From NCBI RefSeq assembly GCF_021155765.1, contig NC_060112.1:1550001-1614000 (forward strand): a stretch of DNA of 64,000 nucleotides, written 5' to 3'. Below, one piece after another: positions 49,323 through 63,316 of this stretch. The DNA comes from Diprion similis. Its lineage: Eukaryota; Arthropoda; Insecta; Hymenoptera; Diprionidae. The notes beneath the pieces were generated by a model. It searched no databases. It had not been told where the DNA came from and worked only from the letters and a program-made list of their open reading frames with translations. The position numbers and the translations under genes are program-made. Each line of letters opens with the position of its first letter. The stretch's first letter is position 1.

Positions 49323-51403
49323 GCAAAACGAAAACAAGCGTTAGCCTAGCCTATTGGGTATCTTGACCAATTTTCGGCAGTACAAATTATTTTTGGAATA
49401 AAATTAGGCACGAGATTGAATATCTTTCTGTTCGGTACAACGGAAATATCTGGACGTTCTTTTTTCGATAGCTTATCTGTGAGTTACGATAAACGAACAC
49501 ACGTGTCTAACTGGAAAGTAAACGTATACAAAATTTAAAATCGTGGATATTTAACCTCGCGGACGAATACGTTCTGCGTACGTATTGGAAGAGTTTTCAA
49601 GATATCTAGCGAGTTTGACATTTCATGCAGATTATTCACTGCTTTTAACAGATCCAAGGGATCGTATAATCGACAGAAAATGATCTACTGATAATAATAA
49701 TAATAATAATAATAGAACGAAAACACCAGGAAAAACATAAACAATAAGATGAAGATCGGGAAGACGACCGAACATCGTCCTGCTATATAAGAGACGAATG
49801 TTTTCAGAACAGGACCGAACCGCTTTCACACATCATGTAAACAAAATGGGCGCCCTTATTGACAGTATCGGCTATTTGTGATGCAATTCAGCAATTCCTA
49901 CCGTAAAAAATTGACACCAAGATACAGCGGTAAGTTTCGATTGACGGTTCCAAGGTTTTGACGTTGAAATCAATTGCCGATTGTTGAGTTTCAACAAACA
50001 AGCCTAACAGCGAATCCTAGCCCTGTTTCTGGGCCTATGCCAAATCGAGGGTACTCTGTATTTGACGGAAATTTCAAATAGGAAGTAGATAAGTTATTCA
50101 GCTCTCATACTCACGACGTTCGTGAATTAAATGCGATCACATTTTCCACTCAACTGCATACCACTCAGTCTAAACATTAATGTTTTTCACCAATCTCGAC
50201 GGCACTAACCCAATACCTCGGATAAATGACAAACCACCATTACAAACTTCCCCTGGTGGGGATCGACGCTTATTTTTATGCCGCATGCGCAGTCGCGATA
50301 TACCATCCGCGGCAATTTGAATCTTACCAATTTGTCACGTAGCACCGCTATTTCACTATACAATATACACTAATACCTAATAATTTATCTAAAATTATCC
50401 AGGTTACAATGTGACTTCGTTAAAACATTTTGTCGATTAAGATTTGATAATAATCCGAATTTCATTTTTTTTCATTATTAATTTGATATTTTTTTCCCTT
50501 TATTATTCATTTTTGATTAAGTACATTCATGATTTTGTCCTTACATTGGAGATTTATTATTTCCTTAATAGAGAGCAACGAAATTATACTCCATACCTTC
50601 TGTCTTATTTTGAAAATTATTTCTCACATAAACATATATATTGTACTTAGAAATTTTTTACCAGGGTAACACGTTATTCAACACAAAATTGTAACTTATA
50701 TATGTATGTGTGTACCTGTAAAATGTACAAGCATGTATAGAATACCATATTCGTTAATAGAAATCAATCTTAAAAGTAATAAATAATAACATTATAGGAA
50801 CAGAAACAATCACTCTGAATTGTACTATAATATGTATGGAATGTATGCGTGTCTAGAATGTTATTTTATGCATTTACGGTGTATATGAAATCATAAATAT
50901 ATATTATTATTTGATAATATTATTGAATAATATAATAAAAGTGCTGATGACATTAAATGGGTGTATGCATGTATTCGTATTTACTGTTTGGCAATGTTAA
51001 CTAATGTATAGTAATAATCAATTGAATACTTTGAAGTACGTACTATTCCCTAGACTGTATCATTTACCCATTTTAAACCAAATACAATATATTGATGTAT
51101 AATAATAATAATGATAATAGATATAATAATCATAATATATTAAGCAGTGGAATGTCATTACTTTTTCTAATAATTACTTTTCAATTGAAAGAAAATTTCA
51201 AAAAGAAATACTTTTCCAAAAATAAACACTACTTAACGCTTAGTGACTAGAAAATTGAATTGAATGCATCTCAGAGTAACGCAACTCAACTATAATATAT
51301 AAGTATGCAAATATGACTCGTTGCTCTACTCGTTCAATTTAATTATGACAGTAAACCGATGACCGAGTTTCTTTGTACGCTGCCGCATTGCCTCTTTACT
51401 TGC
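49323..51403 (-). other. Kdm4 upstream region and presumed ImpL2 3' UTR
   Basis: Should hold the Kdm4 non-coding first exon and promoter and the ImpL2 transcript end. Minus-strand AATAAA hexamers at 50553-50558 and 50499-50504 are candidate ends. No other gene seen. Confidence 0.4.
49691..49713. repeat. (AAT)n microsatellite
   Basis: About eight AAT units upstream of Kdm4. Confidence 0.9.
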
Positions 51404-54199
51404 TTAGCTGCCGTTCTCGTCGTTCTGTAAAATAGAAACAGGAAAAAAAATAATCATATTATCCATATTCAACTCCAGAGTTATGCATAAAATTTTGTAG
51501 CAATTGGTAGCAGTCTGTATAGCTACAGAACCAAAGATTGCAAAAAACTAACCAGCGTTGGATATAAGAACGTGCTGGCAGCATCCTCATCTCGATCAGA
51601 CTGAGCAATACATGTAAATCCACCCATGTCGTCCCAATTCAAGGGAAAGATCACCAACTCACCGGTCCCCAAGACCTGATGCAAAGATTTTTCAAATCAT
51701 TTTACAGGAATATGATAAAAGGGAAGGAATACTGTAATAGATAATTCGAATAGTACCTTGAAGCGAGGATTAGAAGAAGATGTTATTGGCCGGTCGTTGT
51801 TGTCCAGCCAAAGAGTACGAGGGGGGCGAGGTCTTCCATTAGCCCGGCACGGCAAAGTGACCGTCGATCCTATAGCTGCTAGCATAACTGGAGAATAAAG
51901 AGTTACTCGGGGTTTAGTTTCTGCTCCACAGCTGCTGCCGTTACCCTTGCTGAGTTCTGAAAAAATTGTGATTTAAATATACAAAGGGGAAGGGCATGTG
52001 GGTAGCAAATACTAATTTTATTTAAAAAAATACTTATCTGATAGGATAAGAGTCGCCTATAGTTCTGAAAATTCTAGTTGACAGTACAGTTAGAAAGCAA
52101 TGACCCTATTGAATCTGATTACATAGTAAAATATGCTGTATAGATTGTCGCATAAATCTTTGTGCCTTACAAATCCGAATTCAATTTGATATTCAGCAGC
52201 TGCTAGAAACGATTTGTTTAGAGATATGGTCATATGTCTATCGGCAACAAATTCCAAAAATTCAGAGCGCGAGCCTATTTGATTATTCAAATTTTATACA
52301 ACTTTGGATTATACGAAGATTTCCCATTTTGCCGATATGTTAATGAAATACAGAAATAGATCAGCGGTTTTAATTACCGATATAAATCTTCCTGTTCTCC
52401 ATGTGGTAAAAAATATACTTTTTGCTTCGACACGACGACTTGCTGAATTAGTTTTAAAATTTCTTAAAGGTTGATATTGTCTTTTGGTTCACACAGTTCA
52501 TACTGTAATCCTTACCGTATTGGCACATTCTGGGCTAGCGTATAGTCATAAGAAATAAGAAGAATTCTTACCGTCGATAATAAGCATGGTTGGCTTTGAA
52601 AGAATTGTCCTACTGCCAGCAACAGCTGCACAGTGAATGATGCCTTGGTCTCTAGGTGAAGCGCAGTCGATGACAAGTCGAGATCTAGTTCTTGCAATAC
52701 CTCCCCAAATCGAAGGTGTAGTACTAATGTCTGCTATGCTATTTCCGACCACTTCATCTAGCTAAATGATGAAGGAAAAAATTATTGTAATAATAGAAGA
52801 GCAATATCATATCCAGCCCAGGTAGAACACACGTATAGATAAAGTCTAAATGACCGTCTAAAATATATACAACATCCATTAAATGCATTAATTGCGAATA
52901 ATATACACATTATATACAGTCATTTAGACTTTATCTATATGTGTGTTCTATTTGGGCAATCTTTGACACAGAATTCACTTTCTTCTTTATAGATATTACA
53001 AAGATTGCATTTCATCTGCAGTTCCAGATGCTACGAGTATTGCTTGAACTGTAAATGCGGCTTTAACATTTGCTTATCGCACCCTTTTAGCAAAGTATAA
53101 GGCATCAATGTAAAGTATATCATTTGTCCATGATGTAAATCCTTACAAAAGCGATAAGTGAGCTGATGTTGATCAAAACTAAACTCCAAGGTGTTCGATT
53201 TAATATACAGTTAGATTTTCTGTGACCCCAAAATGATCTCATTTACATCAAATAACAATTTAACACACCTGGCGTAGGGGCTCCGTTCCTCGAAGCCAAT
53301 AAATCTGAGGCGCAGGACTTCCAATTGCCTCACATTCTAATTCAATGTGTGATCTATGATAGAAAAATTAAGATACTGAATGAATGACCGTTAATAGTTT
53401 GTGAATGAAATGAGATCAATTGAAATAAGCGTTCATATTTACCTTAAGGGAACACTGATAGCACCTGGCGGACTTTTCGGCATCTGTACCCATTCCTTGT
53501 TCGTTATCTAGAATTTCGAAATTCGAACATTTGAGAATTGTTAATGCCAATGCAAGCTCATATGAACGAAAATTGTAATGTCCCGGGTTATTCGAAGCGA
53601 CGCTGCGCTCTTTCATGATCGACTGAAATGACCTTAGAGATTGTAAGATTCTCACTATTACCTCTCTCAAATCGCGACATCCCCAACGAATCGTCAAAGA
53701 CGAAAAAAAAAATTTTCCTCGATCCTCTTAGCTTCGATTTATTAGAAAAACTTTCATCTCGGTGATGAACGATTTTGAATTCAGAGCCGCGCGTGCAATG
53801 CGAAATTACCCAGGATCCTCCATTCGTGCGGTGCACGTGCATTGTTACTCGCGAATGCGGAGGTGAGGATGAAAGAATAATGGAATGAGTGCCGAATAAG
53901 TTTGGTCAGAGGACATGGCACAGAGGGGTTTAGATTTTTGCAAGCATTTTATAATCAACGGCTACACCTTCATTTACCTTGAATTTATTTTTTCCCTTGA
54001 CGGGTTGTCGCGTTTGGGAGATGACAACCGGTGGCGCCACCACAACGTCACCATCGATTTCATTCTCCTCGATCACCGGATCATCGTCGGCGTCTTGGAC
54101 GCGACCCCTCAGGAAGGACAACGGGCTGCCATTCGCGAATTCGGGAACGATACAGACGAGCAGAAAGCCCGCTGAGCATATCAACACCAGTCGATGCAT
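51404..54199 (-). CDS. ImpL2: ImpL2-like secreted insulin-binding protein with two Ig domains
   Basis: Secreted immunoglobulin protein; in Drosophila ImpL2 binds insulin-like peptides in hemolymph and antagonises insulin/IGF signalling. Coding exons: 54199-53978, 53507-53443, 53353-53269, 52761-52572, 51956-51757, 51675-51553, 51424-51404. They sum to 906 nt, giving 301 aa, all introns GT..AG and in phase. Residues 1-24 form a signal peptide (MHRLVLICSAGFLLVCIVPE, then cleavage near FANG). An acidic linker follows (DADDD, EENEIDGD), then EWVQMPKSPP. Ig1 has C103 (LECEA), W115 and C168 (GIIHCAA). Ig2 has C224 (LPCRANGRPRP), W237 and C276 (DDMGGFTCIA). The C-terminus FLYPTLNDENGS resembles the FVYPVLN end I recall for the fly protein. 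The last coding exon is only 21 bases. A TTTCAG acceptor directly abuts the start codon, so the 5' UTR is spliced and the promoter is further upstream. Ig fold and orthology are well supported; peptide binding is inferred from the family. Confidence 0.92.
52816..52957. mobile_element. 142-bp MITE-like palindrome in an ImpL2 intron
   Basis: The ends GCCCAGGTAGAACACACGTA and (reverse complement) GCCCAAATAGAACACACATA pair and continue through TAGATAAAGTCTAAATGAC. This gives arms of about 43 bases with roughly four mismatches around a 56-base AT-rich loop. It sits in the intron between ImpL2 exons 3 and 4. Confidence 0.85.
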
Positions 54200-54368
54200 C
54201 TGAAATCATAGACTTCTATGTCTGAAATAATGAACATAACCTTTCCCTTCACTTTGCGAGCTTCGAATAGATTGATAACTAGATTTATTATCTGAGAAGA
54301 TGCCGCATCTTCGATAATTAGGCGATAACAAATCAACTGTAGTTAGACAGTAATGATTGGAAGTTTTT

Positions 54369-54381
54369 TTTTTTTTTTATT
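54369..54381. repeat. Poly-T run
   Basis: Run of T upstream of ImpL2. Confidence 0.8.
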
Positions 54382-54938
54382 ACAGACTAATAGTTAGACG
54401 ATTTCATGTGAGGGCCAATGACATACTAGTAAGCCTAGCCACGACAAAATTTGAACACTAACAGCAGAAAATCTCGCGACGTTCAAATAATAAGAGTATA
54501 AACCTATCGTACAGTGAGTTACGAGTTACGTAAGTAAATACATACATAGATGAATGAGGGATTAGGGATAGTTGAATGGTAGTCTTCCTGCCCGCAGCGA
54601 TCGAATGAATTATAAATTCACCATGAAAAGAGGTCGTGGCGCGATCCTTGTCGGGATAAACTACGAGGTACAAAAATTCTATGGATAAATTAAATATCGG
54701 TTGCGTTATCTAATAATGTGTTTATAATTTGAATTCGAACGGCGCTGCAACCTGAAAATTGTGAAGATCTATGATTGATTGGTTCATTATACAGCAAGAA
54801 ATTGCTCTGTTCAAACCCGATCCGGCAATAATAACAGGTTAGCCAATCATTGAGTGAGCCGAAAGGCGTGCAGGATATCCCGGGTATCGAACATAAATTT
54901 CCTGAGCTCGTGTCTCGTATACATATACATATATACAA

Positions 54939-54980
54939 GAGAGAGAGAGAGAAAATATTGGAAAAAAAAAAAAAAAAAAA
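54939..54980. repeat. (GA)n followed by long poly-A
   Basis: GA repeat then about 20 adenines. Confidence 0.9.
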
Positions 54981-56611
54981 ATAGGATACCAAACCCCATA
55001 TTAAAGATTTACGACGTGAGGTTCATTCAAATAATGTCTACGATAATCGAACCGATATTTCATCTCGACGTGCTGGTGGCCGCGATGACTAGGATGCAGC
55101 TTACGTGTCCTACGTGTCCACGTTGTTATACGGAGACAATTTTATAATAATATGCACATACAAACCCCAAAGGCCAAGAAGGAAGTATTTTAATATTTAT
55201 AAACCCTCGGCAAGGCCCTATAAATCCACCCGCGGATCTATGAATAATACATAGATGAGACCGGTAAAGGTCCCAGCTAAAATTTGACCGTACTATACAA
55301 CCGCACATTAGACATTATCAGTAGCACACGTACGGAGCAGCACGTAGGCATCGCGATGACTCCCTACCTGAGGCCCGTTTCTCCGTTTAACGAGAAGAAC
55401 AATGACTCGTTTTTTTGATAACGCACAATTTCAGGCATTTCGTAAAGCCGAGCATATCGAATTAGGCATACAACAAATGGACGTTGTTAGCTTTAAATTA
55501 GAGGAACTCGGCCGCGGATTCGTTTAGATAATTCATGTGCGGGTGAAAAATTGCGATAAAATTATACAGAAATAAAGAGAGACAAGGAACTACTGCTGAC
55601 TGGCACAAACCGGGACGTATATACATATAAACGAGTTCTCCGGAAACTTTTGATGTATGTGTATAAGTTAATTAGGATACCGCATCGCACGATCGTTTGG
55701 TCTTTTAAAACGCTCTGCTTACGAATTACGCAGCTTATTATTATACACGTGAGCGTCGACGCGTAGCGCGCCGAGTCCGTGTGATAAATGCATCCGAGTT
55801 TAGTGCCAGGGAAAATGACACGCAGAGCGTATAAAAGCCGCACTGTGTGTTAAACTTGACGAGCCCGTAAAGTTCCGAAAATCTCTTCTCTTATGCAAGT
55901 TTATCACGAACAAGCACGAATATACATACACACACACACACACAGGAGAGCATATCTATCGGTCGGATCTCTAGATGCTCCCTTACCTTCGGTCTCGTTG
56001 ACCCGGTTCTCCTAGAAAACGATGACGTAAAGAAATCTACCGGACATTGCTTATTTATTCATAGAAACTCGATGAGGTTCGCATTTGATTATCGTTTGGC
56101 GCGCGGGCCAGGGGCAAACTTTATGCGATGAGCCAGAAGAGCTCTAAGCAAGAGAGAGATGAAGGAAGAGAGAGATAAGAGAATATATACGTATATACCT
56201 ACGTGCATTCGTGATACAACTGTATATTGATATTGCATCATGAAATTTCGTCATATTTTACGTACATACATCTGTCAGATATGTTATGGAATTTGGATAT
56301 TTGACACATACACACACACACACATATATACATATTTATATATATATATATTTTTTTTTATAGCCATGGCGAATTACAGTGATATGAGATTCAAATTCGC
56401 GGAGAATCGCGCGGCGGCACCGCGGGCCGCGGAACTTGAGATCGCGAGAGGCACGTGTAGAATCACGCATTCCATGTTTTAAAGATAAATCTATCTAATA
56501 AATAATACAGAGCCAAGGGCGATCAACTAAACATACATTATACAGACACTCGCGTAATATATATTATATATACATATGTAAGCATCTATACTTCGTGTGT
56601 GTGTGTATGTA

Positions 56612-56614
<3 letters not shown>

Positions 56615-56663
<49 letters not shown>

Positions 56664-56681
56664 TATATATATATATATATA
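56615..56681. repeat. (AT)n microsatellite
   Basis: About 67 bases of AT with one TC interruption. Source of a spurious Tyr/Ile-rich frame. Confidence 0.97.
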
Positions 56682-57109
56682 CAGATATAGATAAGGGAAC
56701 GTCGGTAAGTATGTCTATGAGTGGATTCGAAAAATTGGCTAATGTGCTGAACGCAAAGCTCGCGCGTCGACGTACTGCTGCAGAGTTGCGCGAATAATAC
56801 CTTATGTACACGATATTATACACACACACCCGTAGTTATTCACGTCCGGATGTCGTAAACGATAAATTTTTTGTGTGTAATTTAACTGCCCAATACAACG
56901 AACGCGTGTTACGCGTACGGAGAGAATCGAGACGTGTAGACATGTGTATGTTATACGTATTATACATGTAGAATATACGTACAGTGTATAATAAACTATA
57001 TAAGCGCACACCTATGCCTGTTAAATCAAATACCGTCGTGGAACTCTGCTGATTGTTGAGCAAGCTTAACGGTTGTTTTGTTTATTCTCTCTATCTTGTT
57101 TTGCCTGTG

Positions 57110-57163
57110 ATTCATTCATTCATCTTTCATTCATTCATTCATTCATTCATTCATTTATTTATT
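57110..57163. repeat. (ATTC)n microsatellite
   Basis: Tandem ATTC units grading into TTTA. Confidence 0.95.
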
Positions 57164-58350
57164 CCTTATATATTTAATTATGCCCTGCGCGAGATGCACG
57201 GTGTCATTTCTTTTCAACTTTCCCGGAATATCGCAACAACTATGATACCCGGCATATCCATGTTCTACCCAACGTATCCAGGTATACAATGCAGATTGCA
57301 ATTAATGCTGACAGGATGGATGGACGCGTATGAATTATTACCTGACCACAATTCCCTCATGCTGCAGTGATTACACAGCCTAGGTATAAAACCGTATCAC
57401 ACCTGTATATCTAATATGCACTAATTATTTTTGTCATTTATATCCGTAGCGAAGTTAATCTTCTATTATCACTTGAAAGAGAAAAAAGAGAGAGAAACAC
57501 AAAAAAACGTAACTAATCTCTCTCATTGTCAACTAGAACAATTCCACGGTGCAGCAACTGGAGGAAAAAAAAAACGGTATTCTTTACCCGATAGCAAATT
57601 ATACAACTGATAAAAAAAAAGCTTCCGGTGAGCCGTATAGGCGAAAGAAAGGAGGAAAAACTCCGAAAAAATTTGAACTGCGCGTCATGCTGAGGATAAT
57701 TATAGCGAACATCGTAATTTTAATCGGTACAATTCGTTTATATTTTCTCCTTGATGCGTTTAATTGAAAATGCATTTTTTACTGCCTTATCACGTGCAGA
57801 TAACGATGCGATAAGTATAGAATTTTTCATCACCCGTGTTATCGTTCTTTTTTCTTTCAACAACAAAAACGCCAATACAACAAAGCATGCAACAATAATA
57901 TGTTATTTTCTACTCACCGATGAGATGACTAAGGGTGTACAGAAGTCAGAGCCGCAGAACAAGTACGTACGAGAGGACGACAATTAACCGAACCTTTTTA
58001 CAATATGTATATACGAATGCTCTGTGTAATACAACGCTTTGCAGTAAATAATACGCGATATCGTTATCGGTTATCTACGTGAAAAACTCTCTTTATATAA
58101 GACCACGTTCAACCTGGGAACTGATTTGCAGAGGGTTAGTGTCGGTCAATTTATACGTTTCAAAAACAACAATGCTGTCCCTCGCTGTTATCGGATTGGC
58201 TAGCGCTGGTTAGGATTAAGGTGGGTAGGGGGAGAGGTTTCCCATGGCAACCAATCATTTCCAACATTTTAGTATACTTGATTCTCCGTACCGCGCAGTG
58301 TACGCAGGCACACAGAAGCGCGCACACGCAACCCACACGTATACATATAT

Positions 58351-58371
58351 TACACACACACACACACACAT
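58351..58371. repeat. (CA)n microsatellite
   Basis: About ten CA units. Confidence 0.95.
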
Positions 58372-59946
58372 GCAAGGTATGCCTAATATTATTCCAGTTA
58401 AAAGGTTTTATTTCTTGGAAATTTCACCCACTGTGGTATCAATCAATTCGCATTGTAACCGTTGATTTTACATTTGATAAATCTATAACAACTACGATTC
58501 ACACTCTTTCACTGCATTGCATATACGTGTCAAAGTTGCAAGGGGCAACTGCTGCAGGGGTGATCGTTGCAATACAACGGAAAGATGATTTCAAACTATT
58601 CAGACTACACGTGCTGTTACAATGAGAAACAAAAAAAAATCCTCCACAAGTGACAGTAAAAAATAGAATCTCTATTGGTACGTTGGAACGATTTGTCTCC
58701 TTTTCCCCCGGTCCTCGATTCCTATAAATTATCAGGGTGAAATTTCAATTTTATTGGCATTCGAATGATGACGGACGGAAACGAGTATATCTGAGGTATT
58801 CGCAAATGCGATTTTATCTCCGTGGGTTTTACCCCAGGAAAATTTTGGCGTGTAAGGCAATCGTTGTACACACATTCGAAGAAGCGGTTAATTAAGAACG
58901 AAAGCGGAGAACGTTCGTCATTACAGCGTACAGAGGAAGTTCGTTTGATCTTTTTAAAACTAGTTCAATTTACCCGATGACGAATACACACATGCCCCGA
59001 ATCTGTGTAGGGGCGTTACTTGTATGCAAATAAATGCCTGCTAGTATAGCTGTGTCGGTACAGCAGGGTAACTGCGAGAGACACGGTCACACTTTTCGCG
59101 GAAGTATTAGCTCTGCCCGCTCTGCCGAATCCGTCCGAGTGCTGTCTGCGGATGGCAATTAAAGTTACAGCACATGATGCAAATTACCACCCTGTGCTGC
59201 GCAGCTTGCAAAAGAATTACAGCTACAGTGAGGTTCTGTCTCACGGTTCTGTCGTCATCTCGTCTTTGGGTTTCAATCTTGGAATCTAGTAATTCTTATC
59301 TCATTCTGAGAAGAACTTCGACTTATTACGTATCAACTTATACCTCCGCTACGCTGAGTGAGGACACGGCGAAACGTGACGGATGTGAGGAGAAAGAAAC
59401 AAGCAGAAAAGAAACGTCACCCAAACATTTCGGTGACAAAAATCAGTTGACAGTGTTGAATTTTTTTCACGCAATACGTATAAATTATAACAATGTCGAT
59501 ATGTTGTATAAATAATTATACAGGTTGTCGGTATGTATGTATAGTATATGTATATCACCAATATGTCTGGCTAACGAGACGTATTTCCCCCGCAGCGAAA
59601 AGTGAACAATCTTTCAATTATCATTACCATTAGCTAATGACGTATATATTGAAAATCAAACGGTTATTATATTGCCTCATTTTATTTCCTCCTTTTCATC
59701 CCCCTCCTCGTCATCCTTCTCCTCATTTTTCCATCCCTTATTTTTATCGTCTAATGAATGCAGACGATTTTATCCTATTTTCAGGTACGAAAATTCAACT
59801 AGGTATACTCTCATATTATACTTAAGAGTACAATGCGTGTTCTCCAGGGAATGCAGGAAACTGTCTCAGCAATTCGGAGTTTCCTTTGACGATATTACTT
59901 CTTGTCTGTGAATATCTAATAACTAATTGATTCCTAGAAGAATATG

Positions 59947-60037
59947 AAGAAGGAGAAAGGGGGGTGGGAGGGAGGGAGGGAGGGAGGGAGGAAGAGAGAA
60001 AGAGAGAGAGAGAGGGAGGAGAGAGAGAGAGAGAGAG
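59947..60037. repeat. Purine tract with (GGGA)n then (GA)n
   Basis: About 90 bases almost wholly A and G on the plus strand. Several consecutive GGGA units are followed by GA repeats. The GGG runs could form a G-quadruplex and the mirror-like purine tract could form triplex DNA. Confidence 0.9.
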
Positions 60038-63000
60038 CGTCGCAAATTACGCAATAACACATAACGATCTCCTCCTGTCAAGGAAGAGACAAAATTCTCC
60101 CGGTCTGTACATATGTAATGTCTAATGATAAGGAAAATAAAAAAGAATACCCTGTTCCTATTATCCGCATGTCTTCACTATAACTTAGGTGGGTGGTTTA
60201 ACCGGTGCAAGGTGCGCACGTTCGCATATGTATGTGTGTATATGTACATACATATGTACAGTGTACACCAGAGTATACGGTGATTTTAAAAAAAAAGAAT
60301 TAGTGATTCATCGCCGTACATGCGGTGTTGTGGTATATATACGTATATAAAACGAGAACGATTTCAATGCGTGGAAAACAGGTTTCGTGGGAACCGAGTA
60401 AGATTTAATAATATACGAATATGCACTCACAGGTGTTACGAGTGCCCATGTATTTTTATATACATACGCGTCATACATGGTTTATTATATCCACGAGATT
60501 TGATGAAACGGTAGCTAATTTTTGACGTTACGATACATCGAAATGTTGCAAATTGGATTATATCGTGAACGCGCTACATGTTACATGTACGTGATGCGAA
60601 TTCCTGCACGGACAACAGAGTCGAACGAAGACGAAGACGGAAACGAAGATACGAAGATGACGAATGAAAAGAACGAGGAAGAAGCTTTAAAAGAAGAGAA
60701 GAAAAACGGAGGGCAAAATGTTTCTGTAGGTACGATAAATTCAGCTTCTCCGATGCTAATTCCAAGGCTAAACAGCAGTCAGAACTTAATCTCCATATTT
60801 ATATTCTTGGCTGTGAGAACAAGACGACAGAGGGGCGAAAGGGCGAGGAGGTAGAAACCGTGAGTGAAAGTAAAAAAAAAAAAAATAGTAATAAAAAAAA
60901 AACAGCGCAGAAAAAAACACAACACTGCTGTATACATACAAATAGATAAAGAAAAACCGCAAACACGGGAAAAAATGGAAAAAGTACAGCCGTAACACCA
61001 TACTCAAAGTTCTCGAAAGATCTTGCATTCGGAATAACAGCTGCAAGAGTAGAAAAATGATAAAAATTAATTAAGAAATAAAAAAATTTGAAGTGAATTT
61101 TCCTCCTGTTAGGAAACATATTTCTTGTTTACGAGGTCTGTTGATTAAATAAAATATGATAGAAAACAGATGATGGGACAGAAGAACTTTAGTTTTAAAA
61201 TGAAAAATTTCTCAAAAGACGATCGCCTTTGAGATCCACTTGGGTAAAGCAGCCCTTTTTCCCCGTTCTGATGATTTATGTCTAATTACGACTAATTGTA
61301 CAACAGCCAGAGCGTCGAAATAGGGCCGAGGGTGATAATTAATAGGACGAAAATTAGGGGGATGGGGAGATGAGTGGTGACGAAGAAAGGAGGAGGGCGT
61401 CACGCTGCTCATGATATTACTATTAATAAAAGATATATTGGGCAAAATTGATCGCTAATAAATGAACAAACACGAGTGCCGCTTGTGACCAACGGATGGA
61501 CGGTTAAAGGCGGATAGTGAAACAAAGACGAAGAAGACGTCAACGCACGTATTACACAGTACAATTAATTGGACGATATAATTGTCCGGCGGTACATGAT
61601 GTCGCGGGTCAATTGCACACAGCGGAGAGCGCACGTATGGGGGAATTTCGCAATCTAAATTTTCGATTCGTTGGGCTTTCGTCGGCAGCGAATTTGTAAC
61701 TAAGCCATTCCTGCCGTGATTCTGTTCAGCGTGAAATAACGCCCGTTAACCGGTTAGGGCTGGAAACGATTTTAGATCCAAAATGAAATTCGAATCGAGG
61801 GGTGAACAGCGGCCATGTTTATTTTATACCGTGATTCGAATCCGTTTATCAAACGGTGTAGTGTTTTATTTTCTGTTCGAATTTTCGGGTTGGTTATGGA
61901 AACTGACCAGTCGCGTTTTGATTACGTTCACATTTCAGCACAAATCGTGGTTCCAATATTCTGATTCGAAATTCGAGAATTGCATTTGTTTGAGAATAAT
62001 ATTCTTCAACTTACATTTGCACTGTTTGCCCGACGATGCGGACGTGGTGCGTTCTTAAATTAGAATTACGTAGCTGCGTCAGTGTTTAACTTATGCGCGA
62101 GCCCAACCCTGTACAAAGTCATTCGTTGCGACTGATTGCTAATTAAAGCACATCAGTGGGGTTTCTCGCTCAGCGGTCGATAATTCATTAATTTTTACAT
62201 CAGAATCAGATAAACACTTTTGTCGTAACACGTGCCGTAAATATATATACGTTTATAAAATATGAAATCAAAAAGAAATTAATGTACATCCATATACGTA
62301 TATGTATAAAGAGAGGATGAGAAAGTGTCTCATCGGTTGCGAGAGTTCGCGCTAGTTTTCGCCGGACATCACCGGATCCTGCCCGATCACTTTCAGCTTT
62401 GAATATGAACGCCGATTCACGTAGATTATACGCATGCCGTGTGCAACACGTAGATTGAAATTTGTCCTTGCCTCGTCGCCACATTTTCGATCAATTTTTA
62501 CTGCATCTTTTCTGCACCACCGTTTCTCCACTTCTCTGCTACTACCTTTTTCTTTCCATCCTGCGCGTTGTATGTTACAGAAGAACGCCAATTACTTCTT
62601 GTTTCTTCACATCGTTTTTTTCTTCTTCTTCATCTTCTTCTTCTTCTTCTTGTACTTCTCTCCCTGCCAACTCAGCTGCGTATGAAAGTCAAGGACTCTA
62701 CGTAATAAGTGAAAAATAAAATCGGCAGCTGTGAACGAACACGTAACCCATATCTTGAAAAGCAACGCATGGCCGCAATTTCTTAAACCCATACCGCGTT
62801 ATTTTCACTAAAATAATAATGACATTGATACGAGAAATAACGTCAATACGATAATTAGCGACTGAATATTTGTTTTAATAATATTACTTATTATAGTACC
62901 AAGTATTATTATTGTTTTCGTTACTCGCAAAAAATAGAACAGGATCAGATTTGAAAATGCACTGAATTTGGAATAAAATAGGTATTTGTTTTTTACTTTC

Positions 63001-63144
63001 GTGATATACATAATAAATGGTAAAAAATGAAAATTTGGGAAGATGTCAATCACTTTTGGATAAGAACACCATGAGGATAAAGTCTGGTTCATACTTCATA
63101 CATTGACACAATTTATGAATATCTTGAAGTTAACAGAGATGCGA
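60038..63144. other. Non-coding stretch between ImpL2 upstream region and NDUFA12
   Basis: Low-complexity frames only (a Glu/Lys-rich one near 60.6 kb, poly-A near 60.88 kb, TTC near 62.6 kb). Confidence 0.45.
62620..62651. repeat. (TTC)n microsatellite
   Basis: About ten TTC units with one CAT interruption. Confidence 0.95.
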
Positions 63145-63150
63145 TTTATT
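63145..63150 (-). terminator. Candidate NDUFA12 polyadenylation signal
   Basis: A canonical AATAAA on the minus strand, about 170 bases downstream of the NDUFA12 stop codon. Not confirmed by transcript data. Confidence 0.5.
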
Positions 63151-63316
63151 TACAATAATCGTACACACAGCGTACTATAATATATGTTACATGTACGGAA
63201 TAATTTAGCTAAAGGTTTCATTTCTTTTGTTTGTCTCTACGACTATTTTTCTTCACTCTTATAATGCTTGTGATTTTATTTCCTACTTTCATCATACTCT
63301 AGATTCAGGGATAATC

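Larger units (their letters stand above)
54200..59946. other. ImpL2 upstream region, non-coding
   Basis: Likely first intron or promoter of ImpL2, because an acceptor abuts its ATG. Many AT, CA, GA and ATTC repeats. No exon identified. Confidence 0.45.

Noticed and set aside
53416-53697. 93-codon minus-strand frame in the ImpL2 region
   Set aside because: It is out of frame with the real ImpL2 exon at 53507-53443, whose EWVQMPKSPP reading joins in phase to its neighbours.
60522-60854. 110-codon Glu/Lys-rich plus-strand frame
   Set aside because: Low-complexity GAA/GAC repeats; no orthologue pattern or gene context.
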